Part shown: positions 25,168 to 33,603 of the stretch, one piece after another | Position numbering within the stretch: the first letter of the stretch is position 1 | Layout of the letters: the number at the start of each line of letters is the position of its first letter | Notes under the pieces: generated by a model | The model's input: only the letters and a program-made list of their open reading frames with translations | Told to the model about the DNA's origin: nothing | Database searches by the model: none | Program-made: the position numbers and the translations under genes | Assembly: GCF_025152575.1 (NCBI RefSeq) | Contig: NZ_CP102293.1 | Location: 868,001-932,000, forward strand | Direction: 5' to 3' | DNA length: 64,000 bases | From: Subdoligranulum variabile | GTDB taxonomy: Bacteria; Bacillota; Clostridia; Oscillospirales; Ruminococcaceae

Positions 25168-26889
25168 TCACAGTACCAGACGGATCGTGGTGCGTCCCAG
25201 ACGCAGGGTATCGTTGTTCTGCAGGCGGTGTTCCCCGCCGATGCGCTCCCCGTTGACAAAAACCGCCGCCTCCGGCGACAGCGTCTGGACCAGCAGAGAC
25301 TCTCCCCGCACGCACAGCAGGCAGTGCTGGGGCCGGACCTTGGGATCCGGCAGGCAGAGATCACACTGGGTCGCATCGCTGCCCAGCATCAGGCTGCTCT
25401 CCACCATGCCGGCCCAACGGCTCTCGGCAATGGAACCGCGCTGGGCCCAGAACAGCGTCACCCAGCGGCGGGGCAGGGTCGATGCCTCTTCGGCACCGGC
25501 CAGCAGATGTTCCGCCTCGGCGGCCTGCTCGGCGCTGCGGTCACGACGGCGAAGCCGCCGCCACTGGAAGAACAGCACGGCCAGCACCAAAATCGTGACG
25601 AGCATCGGGGCGCGGAACCGGGCCAGGTAAAAACCGTTGTCCCGGGGCCAGACCGCCACGGTGAAATCGGTCTCCTCCCGCAGGGTGCTGACATTGGCCG
25701 GGGACATCCGGCTGGATACCTTGTTCAGAGCCACATGATACTGCCCTTTATAAAGGTTGGCGGTGGTCAGCGTCACCGTGCGGCCATCCTCGCTGATCTC
25801 CACCTTTTTCACCGGCACATGCCAGTTCCAGATGTCGTTGGTGACCACATGGTAAAACTGCGGCCGGGTGGCGTTGGCGTTGATGGCCTGGTTCATGGTC
25901 AGCCGCAGCGTGTTGCGGCCAAGGACCTGCACCTCGCCGACATGGGGCTTCTCCATCTGAAAGCCCATATAGACGGTGGAGCTGCTCTGCACCGCACTGC
26001 CCAGGCTGGGCACCGAAAGGGTGACGATCTCCTGCCGTTCACCGTACAGACTTTCCGGCACCTCGGTGCGCAGTTCCAGGGCCGTGGCAAAGAGCTGCTG
26101 CTTGGCCAGCAGCTCGCTGCCCATCTCCTGCATCGTGCAGGGAACGATCCGCCCGTCCGACATGGTGTTCAGCACCGCCAAGGTGTCCGGCGCGCCGCTG
26201 CCCACGAAGGTATACATAGCCACATTGAGTTTGCTGCTCACATCGGTGAGCAGTCCCGCCAGCAGCGCCGGATTGGTGACGATCCGCTTGCCGTCAGTGC
26301 AGACGAAGATGGCCTTGCGGGGTGCCAGGGCCTGGTAGTCCCGCTGGATATCCTCCGCCACCTTGCCGGCCGCTCCCGCCAGGTCCATCTGACCGTCCGC
26401 CTGCTGGATCTTTGCCAGCGCCGTATAGAGCGCCGTGGTATCTGAGGTGGCGGGCTGCACGCAGACTGCACCGCCTGCCAGGGTATACAGGGCGATCTGG
26501 TCGTTTTCCTGTTTGTTGCGGATGAGCTGCCACAGAGCTCCGCGCATCTGCCGGAAATCCGCCGGGTCGATATCCGCGCTGTTGTCCAGCGCCACCAGGT
26601 AACAGATGGGACTGTCCGCCTGGCCCAGGGAGCTGGTGTCCAGATGCTGATCCCCTACCGTCAGTTCCAGCCCGGCCGCCTGTACCACCATGGGGGTATA
26701 GGAATCTCCGTTGGCGTCCTGAGCGTAGAAAAAGACGTCCATCTCCGGCACATTGACGTAGATCTGCTCCACCCGGAAACTGCCCGCTCCACTGGTGGCG
26801 GTGGTGGTCTCCGCCCCGGCAGCCAGACAGACTGCCAGACAAAACACCAGCATCCAGACGGCGGACAGGGTGTATCTGAGAGTTTTCAC
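25168..26889 (-). CDS. vWA-like extracellular domain, membrane segment and C-terminal FHA domain
   Basis: 573 residues. Signal peptide at 1-27; extracytoplasmic region with a von Willebrand A-like domain (VALDNSADI as a partial MIDAS and FVCTDGKRI), then Ig-like beta structure; one transmembrane helix near residue 440 (MLVTILVLAVLFF) and a cytoplasmic FHA-like domain at about 490-573 (SSLMLGSDATQCDL, NGERIGG). GTG at 26889 is preferred because GGGAG lies seven bases upstream; an in-frame TTG at 26910 is poorer. It joins an outside sensor to the FHA adaptor/ABC genes downstream. Confidence 0.75.
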   Translation of the reverse strand: MKTLRYTLSAVWMLVFCLAVCLAAGAETTTATSGAGSFRVEQIYVNVPEMDVFFYAQDANGDSYTPMVVQAAGLELTVGDQHLDTSSLGQADSPICYLVALDNSADIDPADFRQMRGALWQLIRNKQENDQIALYTLAGGAVCVQPATSDTTALYTALAKIQQADGQMDLAGAAGKVAEDIQRDYQALAPRKAIFVCTDGKRIVTNPALLAGLLTDVSSKLNVAMYTFVGSGAPDTLAVLNTMSDGRIVPCTMQEMGSELLAKQQLFATALELRTEVPESLYGERQEIVTLSVPSLGSAVQSSSTVYMGFQMEKPHVGEVQVLGRNTLRLTMNQAINANATRPQFYHVVTNDIWNWHVPVKKVEISEDGRTVTLTTANLYKGQYHVALNKVSSRMSPANVSTLREETDFTVAVWPRDNGFYLARFRAPMLVTILVLAVLFFQWRRLRRRDRSAEQAAEAEHLLAGAEEASTLPRRWVTLFWAQRGSIAESRWAGMVESSLMLGSDATQCDLCLPDPKVRPQHCLLCVRGESLLVQTLSPEAAVFVNGERIGGEHRLQNNDTLRLGRTTIRLVL

Positions 26890-26911
26890 GCACTGTCTCC
26901 CGTTTGACAAA

Positions 26912-28249
26912 TTAAGTATGGGACATCTTTTTCCGCAGCGCCCGCAGCGCGGCCACCGCTTTTTTGCGGCGGGGATTTTCCTCCGGCTTGCGCTCGGGCA
27001 AGATCTGGATGTCGCCGCTGTCTAGGTCCTCGCCCTCCCCGGTGTCGCTCAGGTCGGGCATCACCGGAGTATGGGGACCGTGGGCCGGTGGTTCCTCGTC
27101 CAGAATGGGCTCCCCCTCCTGCCGCAGGATCGGGTAGGAGAAAATGGCCCCCGGGATCTCGATTTCCGGCGGGTCGCTGGGCTGCTGCTTGGGTTCGGTA
27201 TCAAAGTATTCCGGCGAAGGCGTGGTTTCCTCCTCCGGCACCAGCTCCACCGTGCGCGGCGGGGCGGGTTCCTCCTCGTCCAGACCGGGCGCCACCACAC
27301 AGTTCACCGGCTCCTGGCCGTCCTCCGACGAAGGAGTCTCCGCTGCAGGCAGCGCGGCGGCCGCAGCATCCACCGTCTTGTCGGACAGGTCCAGCCGCGG
27401 TTCGGGCGAAGCCTCGGTGACCTCCTCATCATAGGGGGCGATGGGGGTATTCTGCCGGGCATAGTCCTGTGCTTCCTGCAGTTCCCCGATCATCTGACTG
27501 AAAAAGTCCATCAGCTTGTCCCGCTGCTGCTCCATCGCCGCGATGCGGCTCTTGAGATCCTGCAGCCGCAGCCGGTGGGCATTCTGGATCTCCCGCGTTT
27601 CGTCGGTGGCGGCCTGCACCATTTTGCGCGCCTGACTGATGGCCTGCTCCCGCGCCAGCTGGTCGATGGCCTCCGCCTTGCGGTTTGTTTCGGCCAGCAG
27701 GGCATCGGCGTCCTCATGGGCTTTCTGACGGATCTTGTCTGCCTCGGTCCGGGCATCGGCCAGGACCTGCTCTTTCTCCTTCAGCACCTGCTGCCGGGCT
27801 TCGTCATGGGCGCGCCCCTTGATGCGCAGCGCCGCCTCTGCCTCCTCGGCACGGTCGGTCAGTTCCTTGTTTTCCCGGGTCAGATCGCCGTTTTTCAGCC
27901 GCAGCACCGCTACCTGATCGCTGAGGGAATGATTCCGCTCCTGTACTTTGGAATAGCGCGTCTCCAGATCATCCCGCCGCTGGGAGATCTTGTCCGCCTG
28001 CCCGGCCAGGGTGGCATTCTGGGCCGCCAGATTCTGGTTCTGTCCCAGCAACGTTTGGCAGCGGCGGCGCAGGGCATCACTCTCCTGCCGGGCGGCGCGT
28101 GCTTCGGCATTGGCCACCGCCAGGCTCTGCTCATAATCGCTGCACAGCGCCCGCAGCGCCTGGCGTACATCTTCCGGTTCGTAGCCGCCAAACCGTGCCT
28201 TGCGCACGCCGCACTGTTCCATATATTGGTTGACGTCAATTTTTGCCAT
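26912..28249 (-). CDS. DivIVA-like long coiled-coil protein
   Basis: 445 residues. N-terminal lipid/pole-binding-like stretch (FGGYEPEDVRQALRAL) like DivIVA/GpsB, then unbroken coiled coil from about 40 to 255, rich in Glu, Arg and Ala, then an acidic Pro/Glu-rich unstructured tail and a basic C terminus (RKKAVAALRALRKK). Probably a cell-pole or septum scaffold. First gene of the minus-strand cluster with vWA-FHA, zinc-ribbon-FHA and FHA-ABC genes, starting 39 bases after a good promoter. Confidence 0.72.
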   Translation of the reverse strand: MAKIDVNQYMEQCGVRKARFGGYEPEDVRQALRALCSDYEQSLAVANAEARAARQESDALRRRCQTLLGQNQNLAAQNATLAGQADKISQRRDDLETRYSKVQERNHSLSDQVAVLRLKNGDLTRENKELTDRAEEAEAALRIKGRAHDEARQQVLKEKEQVLADARTEADKIRQKAHEDADALLAETNRKAEAIDQLAREQAISQARKMVQAATDETREIQNAHRLRLQDLKSRIAAMEQQRDKLMDFFSQMIGELQEAQDYARQNTPIAPYDEEVTEASPEPRLDLSDKTVDAAAAALPAAETPSSEDGQEPVNCVVAPGLDEEEPAPPRTVELVPEEETTPSPEYFDTEPKQQPSDPPEIEIPGAIFSYPILRQEGEPILDEEPPAHGPHTPVMPDLSDTGEGEDLDSGDIQILPERKPEENPRRKKAVAALRALRKKMSHT

Positions 28250-28287
28250 ATGCCGCAATCCCCCGACAAATTTCTATAAGTAATTTT

Positions 28288-28316
28288 ATTATAAGGCATG
28301 CCCCAGGGGAACGCAA
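28288..28316 (-). promoter_or_regulatory. promoter of the DivIVA/FHA/ABC operon
   Basis: TTGCGT and TATAAT are 17 bp apart on the minus strand. The five genes downstream are spaced by 25 bases or less. Confidence 0.78.
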
Positions 28317-28385
28317 GCGGATTTTGGCGAAAGCCGCAGCTGGTCTTCTCCGCAAAAAATGTGCAAAAAAAATTCAAAAAAAGCG

Positions 28386-28414
28386 TTGACAAAGAAACGC
28401 GAGCTTGCTATAAT
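28386..28414 (+). promoter_or_regulatory. consensus promoter of tRNA-Asn
   Basis: Perfect TTGACA and TATAAT hexamers are 17 bp apart, 40 bases before the tRNA, as expected for a stable RNA gene. Confidence 0.85.
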
Positions 28415-28454
28415 AATAAAGCTGACTCGAGAGCAGCACAGACGAAGTAAACAT

Positions 28455-28531
28455 TGCCCCTTAGCTCAGTCGGTTAGAGCACCTGACTGTTAATCAGGGT
28501 GTCCTCGGTTCAAGTCCGAGAGGGGCAGCCA
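28455..28531 (+). tRNA. tRNA-Asn (GTT)
   Basis: 77 bases including an encoded CCA. The acceptor stem TGCCCCT pairs with AGGGGCA, the D arm is AGCTCAGTCGGTTAGAGC, the anticodon loop CTGTTAA gives GTT, and the T arm GGTTCAAGTCC is standard. Its last 56 bases are repeated exactly at 35594 and 42969, marking it as the attachment site of the islands to its right. Confidence 0.97.
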
Positions 28532-28543
28532 CCAAGCGATAGA
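28476..28543 (+). repeat. attachment-site direct repeat, copy 1 (inside intact tRNA-Asn)
   Basis: 68 bases, from AGAGCACCTG in the D arm through CCA to AAGCGATAGA in the terminator, are identical to the copies at 35594 and 42969. After AAGCGATAGA this copy has a terminator core different from the other two. Confidence 0.9.
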
Positions 28544-28566
28544 GGTTTTCCTCTGTCGCTTTTTTT
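28534..28566 (+). terminator. terminator of tRNA-Asn
   Basis: AAGCGATAGAGG pairs with CCTCTGTCGCTT, followed by seven T. Confidence 0.88.
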
Positions 28567-28712
28567 GTTTTAGCAGACCTTTGTCCTAAAAGTCAGAACC
28601 ACCTTTTCCCTTCTACATTCGTTTTTGGCGCTTGCTTTCCTTCCCGATATTCCCTAAATTGCAAAATGCGATATTGCTATGACGACACCCCGTCTTTTAC
28701 AATAGCAAAAAC

Positions 28713-28753
28713 GAGATAGGCGTCCTCTCTTGAGGACGCCTATCTCATTTTTT
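28713..28753. terminator. bidirectional terminator at the end of the sugar ABC operon
   Basis: 15-bp perfect stem GAGATAGGCGTCCTC and complement with TCTT loop; a T run on the right and, on the minus strand, GTTTTTGC on the left. Confidence 0.9.
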
Positions 28754-28807
28754 GATATCTGACAGCTGCCCATTTTCAGGCGCAGCCATTGCCATTTGCG
28801 GGCGTTT

Positions 28808-29653
28808 TCATTCCTTGACGGCGCCTGCCGCAACCCCCGCTAAAATATGTCGCTGGAAGATCACATAGATGAGGATGGTGGGCAGCATGATGACGATGAT
28901 GCCCGCTGCCAGACTCTGCCAGGAACCCTGCTGGGCGTTGGCGTAGTCCATCAGGAAGGTGGTCAGGGTGCGCAGTTTGTTCTTGGGCATGTACAGGTAG
29001 GGAATGTACATGTCGTTGATGATGGTGATGGCCTTGATGATGACGACGGTGGCCGTCGCGGGCGACAGCAGCGGGAAGATGATGCGGCCGAACAGCCCGA
29101 AGTAGCTGCAGCCGTCCAGCAGGGCGCTCTCGTCCAGAGAAACGGGCAGCGTCGAGATGAACTGCCGGTAGATGTACAGCTGCATGAGGTCAGCGGCGAT
29201 GTAGATGACGATGGGGGCGCCCAGGGTGTTGTAGAGGCCCAGCCCGTTGATGATCTTGAAGCGGGCAATCTCGGTGACGAAGGTGGGCACCAGCATGCCG
29301 ATGAAGAACATGCTGACGATGATTTTTTTGCCCCGGAACTGGAATCGCTCGATGATGAAGGCGGTGACGGTGCCCAGCAGCACGTTGAAGACGATGCTGA
29401 CGACCAGGATGATGATGGTGTTCTTGAAGCCGATGAGCAGGTATTTGTTGTGGAAAACTTCGGCGTAGTTTTCCAAGGTGATGCGGTCGAGGGGCAGCGT
29501 CAGGGGCGAGGTATTGACCATATCGCCCTTGGTCTTGAGGGAGGCGAAGAAGGTCAGCAGGATGGGAGTGATGACAATAAGCACCATCCCGATGCAGATG
29601 AGCTGTTTGAGGATCTGGGCCAGCAGCTCGCGGCGTTTTCTTGATTCCAGCAT
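28808..29653 (-). CDS. CUT1-family sugar ABC transporter permease (MalG-like)
   Basis: 281 residues, six membrane segments. The EAA loop that docks the ATPase is visible as LDESALLDGCSYFGLFGRIIFPLLSP near residue 180. Pairs with the MalF-like permease whose gene ends one base before it. No ATPase gene is present, so a shared MsmX-type ATPase elsewhere is expected. Last gene of the island A operon, followed by a strong terminator. Confidence 0.92.
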   Translation of the reverse strand: MLESRKRRELLAQILKQLICIGMVLIVITPILLTFFASLKTKGDMVNTSPLTLPLDRITLENYAEVFHNKYLLIGFKNTIIILVVSIVFNVLLGTVTAFIIERFQFRGKKIIVSMFFIGMLVPTFVTEIARFKIINGLGLYNTLGAPIVIYIAADLMQLYIYRQFISTLPVSLDESALLDGCSYFGLFGRIIFPLLSPATATVVIIKAITIINDMYIPYLYMPKNKLRTLTTFLMDYANAQQGSWQSLAAGIIVIMLPTILIYVIFQRHILAGVAAGAVKE

Positions 29654-29654
29654 A

Positions 29655-30548
29655 TCAGTCCTTGTCCTCCTTCAGAATCAGTCCGTGGATGATCTTGTTC
29701 TGGATCAGATAGATCACCACGATCATGACCATGATGGCCACGGCCATCGTGGACGCCAGCCCGAAGTTGGAGAACTGGAAGGCGGTGTTGATGGTGTAGA
29801 GGGTGAAGGTGCTGGAGGCGTAGCCCGGACCGCCAGCGGTCATGACGAAGGGAATGTCGAAGACCTGCAGGGCGCCGCGGATGTTATCGAACAGCACGAA
29901 GTCCACCATCAGCATGATGGAGGGGATCTGGATGTGGCGGAACATCTGCCAAGTGTTGGCACCGTCGATGACGGCGGCCTCCTGGATGTCCTGGGACACC
30001 GACTGCAGCGCCGCCAGGAAGAGGATCACATGGTAGCCCGAGTACCGCCACAGCGACACGAAGGCCAGCACGAAGTTGACGATGGTGGGGTCGGACAGCC
30101 AGCTGCGGCTGAGCATGCCCAGGTGCAGCGCGTTGAGGATGCCGTCAAAGGCACCGTTGACCGGCGAGAAGAAGTAGGAGAAGGCGTAGGCGATGGCGAC
30201 GCCGTTGATGATGTAGGGCAGGAAGACCATCGTCTTGTAGAAGCCGGCGGCACGCAGTTTGGAGTTGAGCAGCACGGCAAAGGCCAGTTCCACTGGGATC
30301 ATGCACAGGTGGGCGAAGAAGTAGACGGCGTTGTTGCTCAGGGACTGCCACAGGTCGGGATTGTGGAACATGCTGATGTAGTTGTCCAGCTTGATGAAGT
30401 TGCTGGTGGGCGAAAGGCCGTCCCAGTCGGTAAAGCTCATGCGGATGAGGTCCAGCGCCGGCACCATGACGAAGCCGATCAGCAGCAGGGTGGGCACGAT
30501 CAGGCACACCCCGATGAAGAGCTGGCGCTGTTGTTTCAAGGTTTTCAT
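29655..30548 (-). CDS. CUT1-family sugar ABC transporter permease (MalF-like)
   Basis: 297 residues with six membrane segments and an EAA loop (IQEAAVIDGANTWQMFRHIQIP) near residue 190. It forms the heterodimeric channel with the MalG-like permease. The solute-binding gene lies upstream, separated by a 78-base gap containing a strong hairpin. Confidence 0.92.
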   Translation of the reverse strand: MKTLKQQRQLFIGVCLIVPTLLLIGFVMVPALDLIRMSFTDWDGLSPTSNFIKLDNYISMFHNPDLWQSLSNNAVYFFAHLCMIPVELAFAVLLNSKLRAAGFYKTMVFLPYIINGVAIAYAFSYFFSPVNGAFDGILNALHLGMLSRSWLSDPTIVNFVLAFVSLWRYSGYHVILFLAALQSVSQDIQEAAVIDGANTWQMFRHIQIPSIMLMVDFVLFDNIRGALQVFDIPFVMTAGGPGYASSTFTLYTINTAFQFSNFGLASTMAVAIMVMIVVIYLIQNKIIHGLILKEDKD

Positions 30549-30576
30549 TCGGTAATAACCCCCCTAGACAAACGAA

Positions 30577-30610
30577 GCGGGGGCCGCCTGGTGGATCAAG
30601 CGGCCCCCGC
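30577..30610 (-). promoter_or_regulatory. intercistronic hairpin between binding-protein and permease genes
   Basis: GCGGGGGCCGC pairs perfectly with GCGGCCCCCGC (11 bp) around a 12-base loop, without a T run. Such a hairpin typically protects the upstream mRNA and partly stops polymerase, giving more binding protein than permease; here that role is inferred. Confidence 0.65.
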
Positions 30611-30626
30611 GGGTGTTCCGTACAGA

Positions 30627-31997
30627 TTACTGGATGCCCAGCTTGGCGCGGGCTGCGGTCCACTTGGCGTCCAGATCGGCCAGCATGCTGTCCAGATCAA
30701 AGCCGTCGGTGAACATCTGCGCGCCCAGCTTCTTGTAGTCGAAGGTGGTCTCGTTCTGCAGGGCGGTGAAGTCATCGCCGCCGCCGTCGTACATCACCAT
30801 TTCGGCATCCGGCTGCAGGGCATCGGCCTCGGCCAGCACGGGGTCCTTCTCCTTGGGGAAGTTCTCCATCGAGGAAGCGCTGGAAACGTATGCGATGTAG
30901 CCGGGGTACCATTCTTCGCTGTAGAACCACTCCACGAAAGCCTTGGCCAGTTCGGGGTTCTTGCTGTGGGTGGTCACGCCCATGAAGCTGTCGCCCTGGA
31001 CCACATAGCGGAACGGCTCATCGGTGGATTCCCGGACGGGCAGGTAGAAGGTGCCCAGCTCGTCGGTGCTCTCGGCGCCGGCCTGGATGTTCTGCAGGCC
31101 CCAGTCACCCAGCGCGATGATGGCGGCCTTCTTCTGGGCGAAGAGGGTGGTCGCCTGGTCGTTGCCCAGGCCCAGGGGGTCCTTGCCGAACACACCGGAG
31201 GTGAACAGGTCGTACACGCGGTGGTAGGCGGTGTTGATGTCGGAGCCCTCGGCAAAAGGCGTGTCGGTCTTGGCCATGTCGTTCCAGTTCTGGCCGTTGC
31301 CGTTCACCAGGGCGGGCATGAATTCCATGTAGGGGTAGTCGGGCCATTCATCCTTGGCGCCCAGCGCGATGGCCATGAAGTCGGGGTCCTTGGCGCCGTA
31401 GTAGTCCTGCAGCGTCTTGGAGACGGTCTTCAGTTCCTCCCAGGTGGTGGGCACTTCCACGCCCGCCTCCTGGAACATGTCTTTCCAGTAGTAGACATAT
31501 TCATAGCCGGCGGTCATCGGCACGCCGAGGATCTTGCCGTCCAGGGCATAGCCGGCGGCCAGCGTGTTGTTCTTGGCGGCGTCCAGGTCGGACAGGTCCA
31601 GCAGGTAGTCCTGGAACCGGGACAGGGTGAAAGGCTTGTTGAACATGACGTCGGGCAGCTGGTTGGCGGAGGCGCGCATCTTCATGGCGTTCCAGTACTC
31701 GCTGTCGTCCTTGATCTTTTCCACTTCGATCTCAGCGTTGGGGTAGTGCTCCTGGAACTTGCCCACCATGTCGTTCTGGTCGATGTATTCCATCAGGTTG
31801 TTGTCCCAGATGGCAAAGACCAGTTCGCCGCTCAGGTCCTCATCGACGGTGGCTTGTGCCTCAGTGCCGGATGCGGTATCTCCGGTAGCCGCATCCCCGG
31901 CAGGCGCCGTGCTCGAGGCCCCGCTGCCGCCGCAGGCGGCCAGGGAAACCGCCAGCATGGACGCTGCCAGCGCAGCGCTGATTGCTTTCTTTCTCAT
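30627..31997 (-). CDS. CUT1-family extracellular sugar-binding lipoprotein
   Basis: 456 residues. Signal peptide with lipobox SLAAC (Cys23), Ser/Ala/Gly-rich linker, then the two-lobed solute-binding fold (ELVFAIWDNN, LPDVMFNKPFTLSRF, KKAAIIALGDWGLQNI). Start at 31997 is set by GGAGG and the signal sequence; longer frames have neither. It delivers an unknown sugar or oligosaccharide to the two permeases downstream. Regulated, by context, by the YesMN-like pair upstream. Confidence 0.9.
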   Translation of the reverse strand: MRKKAISAALAASMLAVSLAACGGSGASSTAPAGDAATGDTASGTEAQATVDEDLSGELVFAIWDNNLMEYIDQNDMVGKFQEHYPNAEIEVEKIKDDSEYWNAMKMRASANQLPDVMFNKPFTLSRFQDYLLDLSDLDAAKNNTLAAGYALDGKILGVPMTAGYEYVYYWKDMFQEAGVEVPTTWEELKTVSKTLQDYYGAKDPDFMAIALGAKDEWPDYPYMEFMPALVNGNGQNWNDMAKTDTPFAEGSDINTAYHRVYDLFTSGVFGKDPLGLGNDQATTLFAQKKAAIIALGDWGLQNIQAGAESTDELGTFYLPVRESTDEPFRYVVQGDSFMGVTTHSKNPELAKAFVEWFYSEEWYPGYIAYVSSASSMENFPKEKDPVLAEADALQPDAEMVMYDGGGDDFTALQNETTFDYKKLGAQMFTDGFDLDSMLADLDAKWTAARAKLGIQ

Positions 31998-32124
31998 TCT
32001 GTGTTCCTCCATTCCTGTTGATAGCTTCGGGCATCGCCTTCCGCGTGCCCGTTTCGTTGTACTTATTATACAGGGGAGGAGACCCGCCATTCCATGAAAA
32101 GCCGTTTGACTTCTTGCGGATTTT

Positions 32125-33603
32125 TCAGGTATTTTGGCCCTGCACCCGGTAGTCTTTGGGAGAAATGCCCAAGTTTTTCTTGAAAATGTGGGTAAAGTGC
32201 TCAATGCTGTTGTAGCCGGCACGGTCGCTGACCTGATAAATCTTCAGGTCGGTGCTGCGCAAAAGGTCCTGGGCATAGCGCAGCCGCAGCCCGTTGAGGT
32301 AACTGATAAAGGTGCACCCGCACCGCTTGGCGAACTGGGTGCTGAAATACTTCTCGCTCAGGCCCACCTGGTCGGCCACCGTTTTCAGGGTCAGGTCGTG
32401 GTCGGCAAAATGGTCCTCCAGATACTGGCAGGCCCGCTGGATGGGGTCGCCGCTGTCGCCGCGGCGGGGCAGACGTTCCCGCTCCCTCCGCAGCAGGCTG
32501 CGCAGCCAGACGCCACGCTCCCAGGCGGTGGGCAGGGCTTGCAGTTCTGCCTGACAGCCCGCGATGCCCTCGGTGGAAAGCCCGCACCGCCGCTGCATGG
32601 CTGCCATCCGTGCCAGCAGCGCCAGAATCAGCCGGGTATGCGCCTCGCCATCCAGGGATTCCAGTGTGCGAAAAAAGACATCCTTGGCCGTCAGATACCC
32701 CGCGTCGGACCCGGTACACAAGGCTTCCACCAGCGGTTCGCAGAGGGATTCCCGCTGGCGGACCTCCTCAGCCAACGCGCCCTGGCCGCCCTGGGTACAG
32801 ATAACCCCCGGCCCCTGCAGCACTGCCAGCTGCAGGATGTCGGCACAGAGAGCGCAGGCGTCATCCACAGCATTCTCGCTTACCATTTCGCTCACGGCGG
32901 CGGAAACGCTCAGGTTCATCATATCGCGCCAGACCGACTGGACCTGCCGCACCACCGAGAGCATTGTACCATGGTAGCGGGCCTTGTCCCGCACCTGCCA
33001 CAACAGTTCGTACTGCCCCGGTCCTGCGGAGCGCACGGTGGCCCGGCCCGCCACGCGGGGAATCTGGCGCACCAGTTCCAGCATGGGTTTGTCCAGCCGA
33101 TTTTTCAGGTCGCCGCCGAACCGGGCCGACAGCCCGGCCAGGCCGTCCACCGCAAACACCGCCACCCCGTAGTTGCCGGGGGCCAGGGCGCTGCCCCGGT
33201 CGGGGGCGGCCGCGGTGGTGCTGCCCGCAAACACCCCCTTGCGCAGGTCGGTGAGGGTCCGGGTCAGGCCGGGGGTGTCCAGGTCGCCCTTGAGCAGATA
33301 GTCGTGGGCGCCCAGGCGGAAGGCCTCCCGCACCAGCTCGTATTCGTCATAGCCGGAAAGCACCAGCGTCACCGGCAGGATGGACCCCGCCCGCAGCCGC
33401 CGGATCAGCCCCAGCCCGTCCAGCAGCGGCATCTTCATGTCGGTGATCAGCAGGTCCACCCTCTGGCGCTGCATCAGGTCCAGCGCCTGCAGGCCGTTGG
33501 TGCAGTCCCCCACCAGGGTGTAGCCCAGCGCCTCCCAGTCCACCATCGTGCGCAGGGCCGCCCGCAGCAGGGCGTCATCGTCAGCAATCAGTGTGCGGAT
33601 CAT
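32125..33603 (-). CDS. YesN-like AraC-family response regulator
   Basis: 492 residues. Receiver domain with DDD at 8-10 and phospho-acceptor Asp55 (LLITDMKMP); a long middle region of about 250 residues; and a C-terminal AraC domain with two helix-turn-helices (LKTVADQVGLSEKYFSTQFAK and IYQVSDRAGYNSIEHFTHIFKK). The start at 33603 follows AAGGAGGAGG and overlaps the kinase gene by 23 bases. Expected to activate the sugar operon directly downstream. Confidence 0.92.
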   Translation of the reverse strand: MIRTLIADDDALLRAALRTMVDWEALGYTLVGDCTNGLQALDLMQRQRVDLLITDMKMPLLDGLGLIRRLRAGSILPVTLVLSGYDEYELVREAFRLGAHDYLLKGDLDTPGLTRTLTDLRKGVFAGSTTAAAPDRGSALAPGNYGVAVFAVDGLAGLSARFGGDLKNRLDKPMLELVRQIPRVAGRATVRSAGPGQYELLWQVRDKARYHGTMLSVVRQVQSVWRDMMNLSVSAAVSEMVSENAVDDACALCADILQLAVLQGPGVICTQGGQGALAEEVRQRESLCEPLVEALCTGSDAGYLTAKDVFFRTLESLDGEAHTRLILALLARMAAMQRRCGLSTEGIAGCQAELQALPTAWERGVWLRSLLRRERERLPRRGDSGDPIQRACQYLEDHFADHDLTLKTVADQVGLSEKYFSTQFAKRCGCTFISYLNGLRLRYAQDLLRSTDLKIYQVSDRAGYNSIEHFTHIFKKNLGISPKDYRVQGQNT

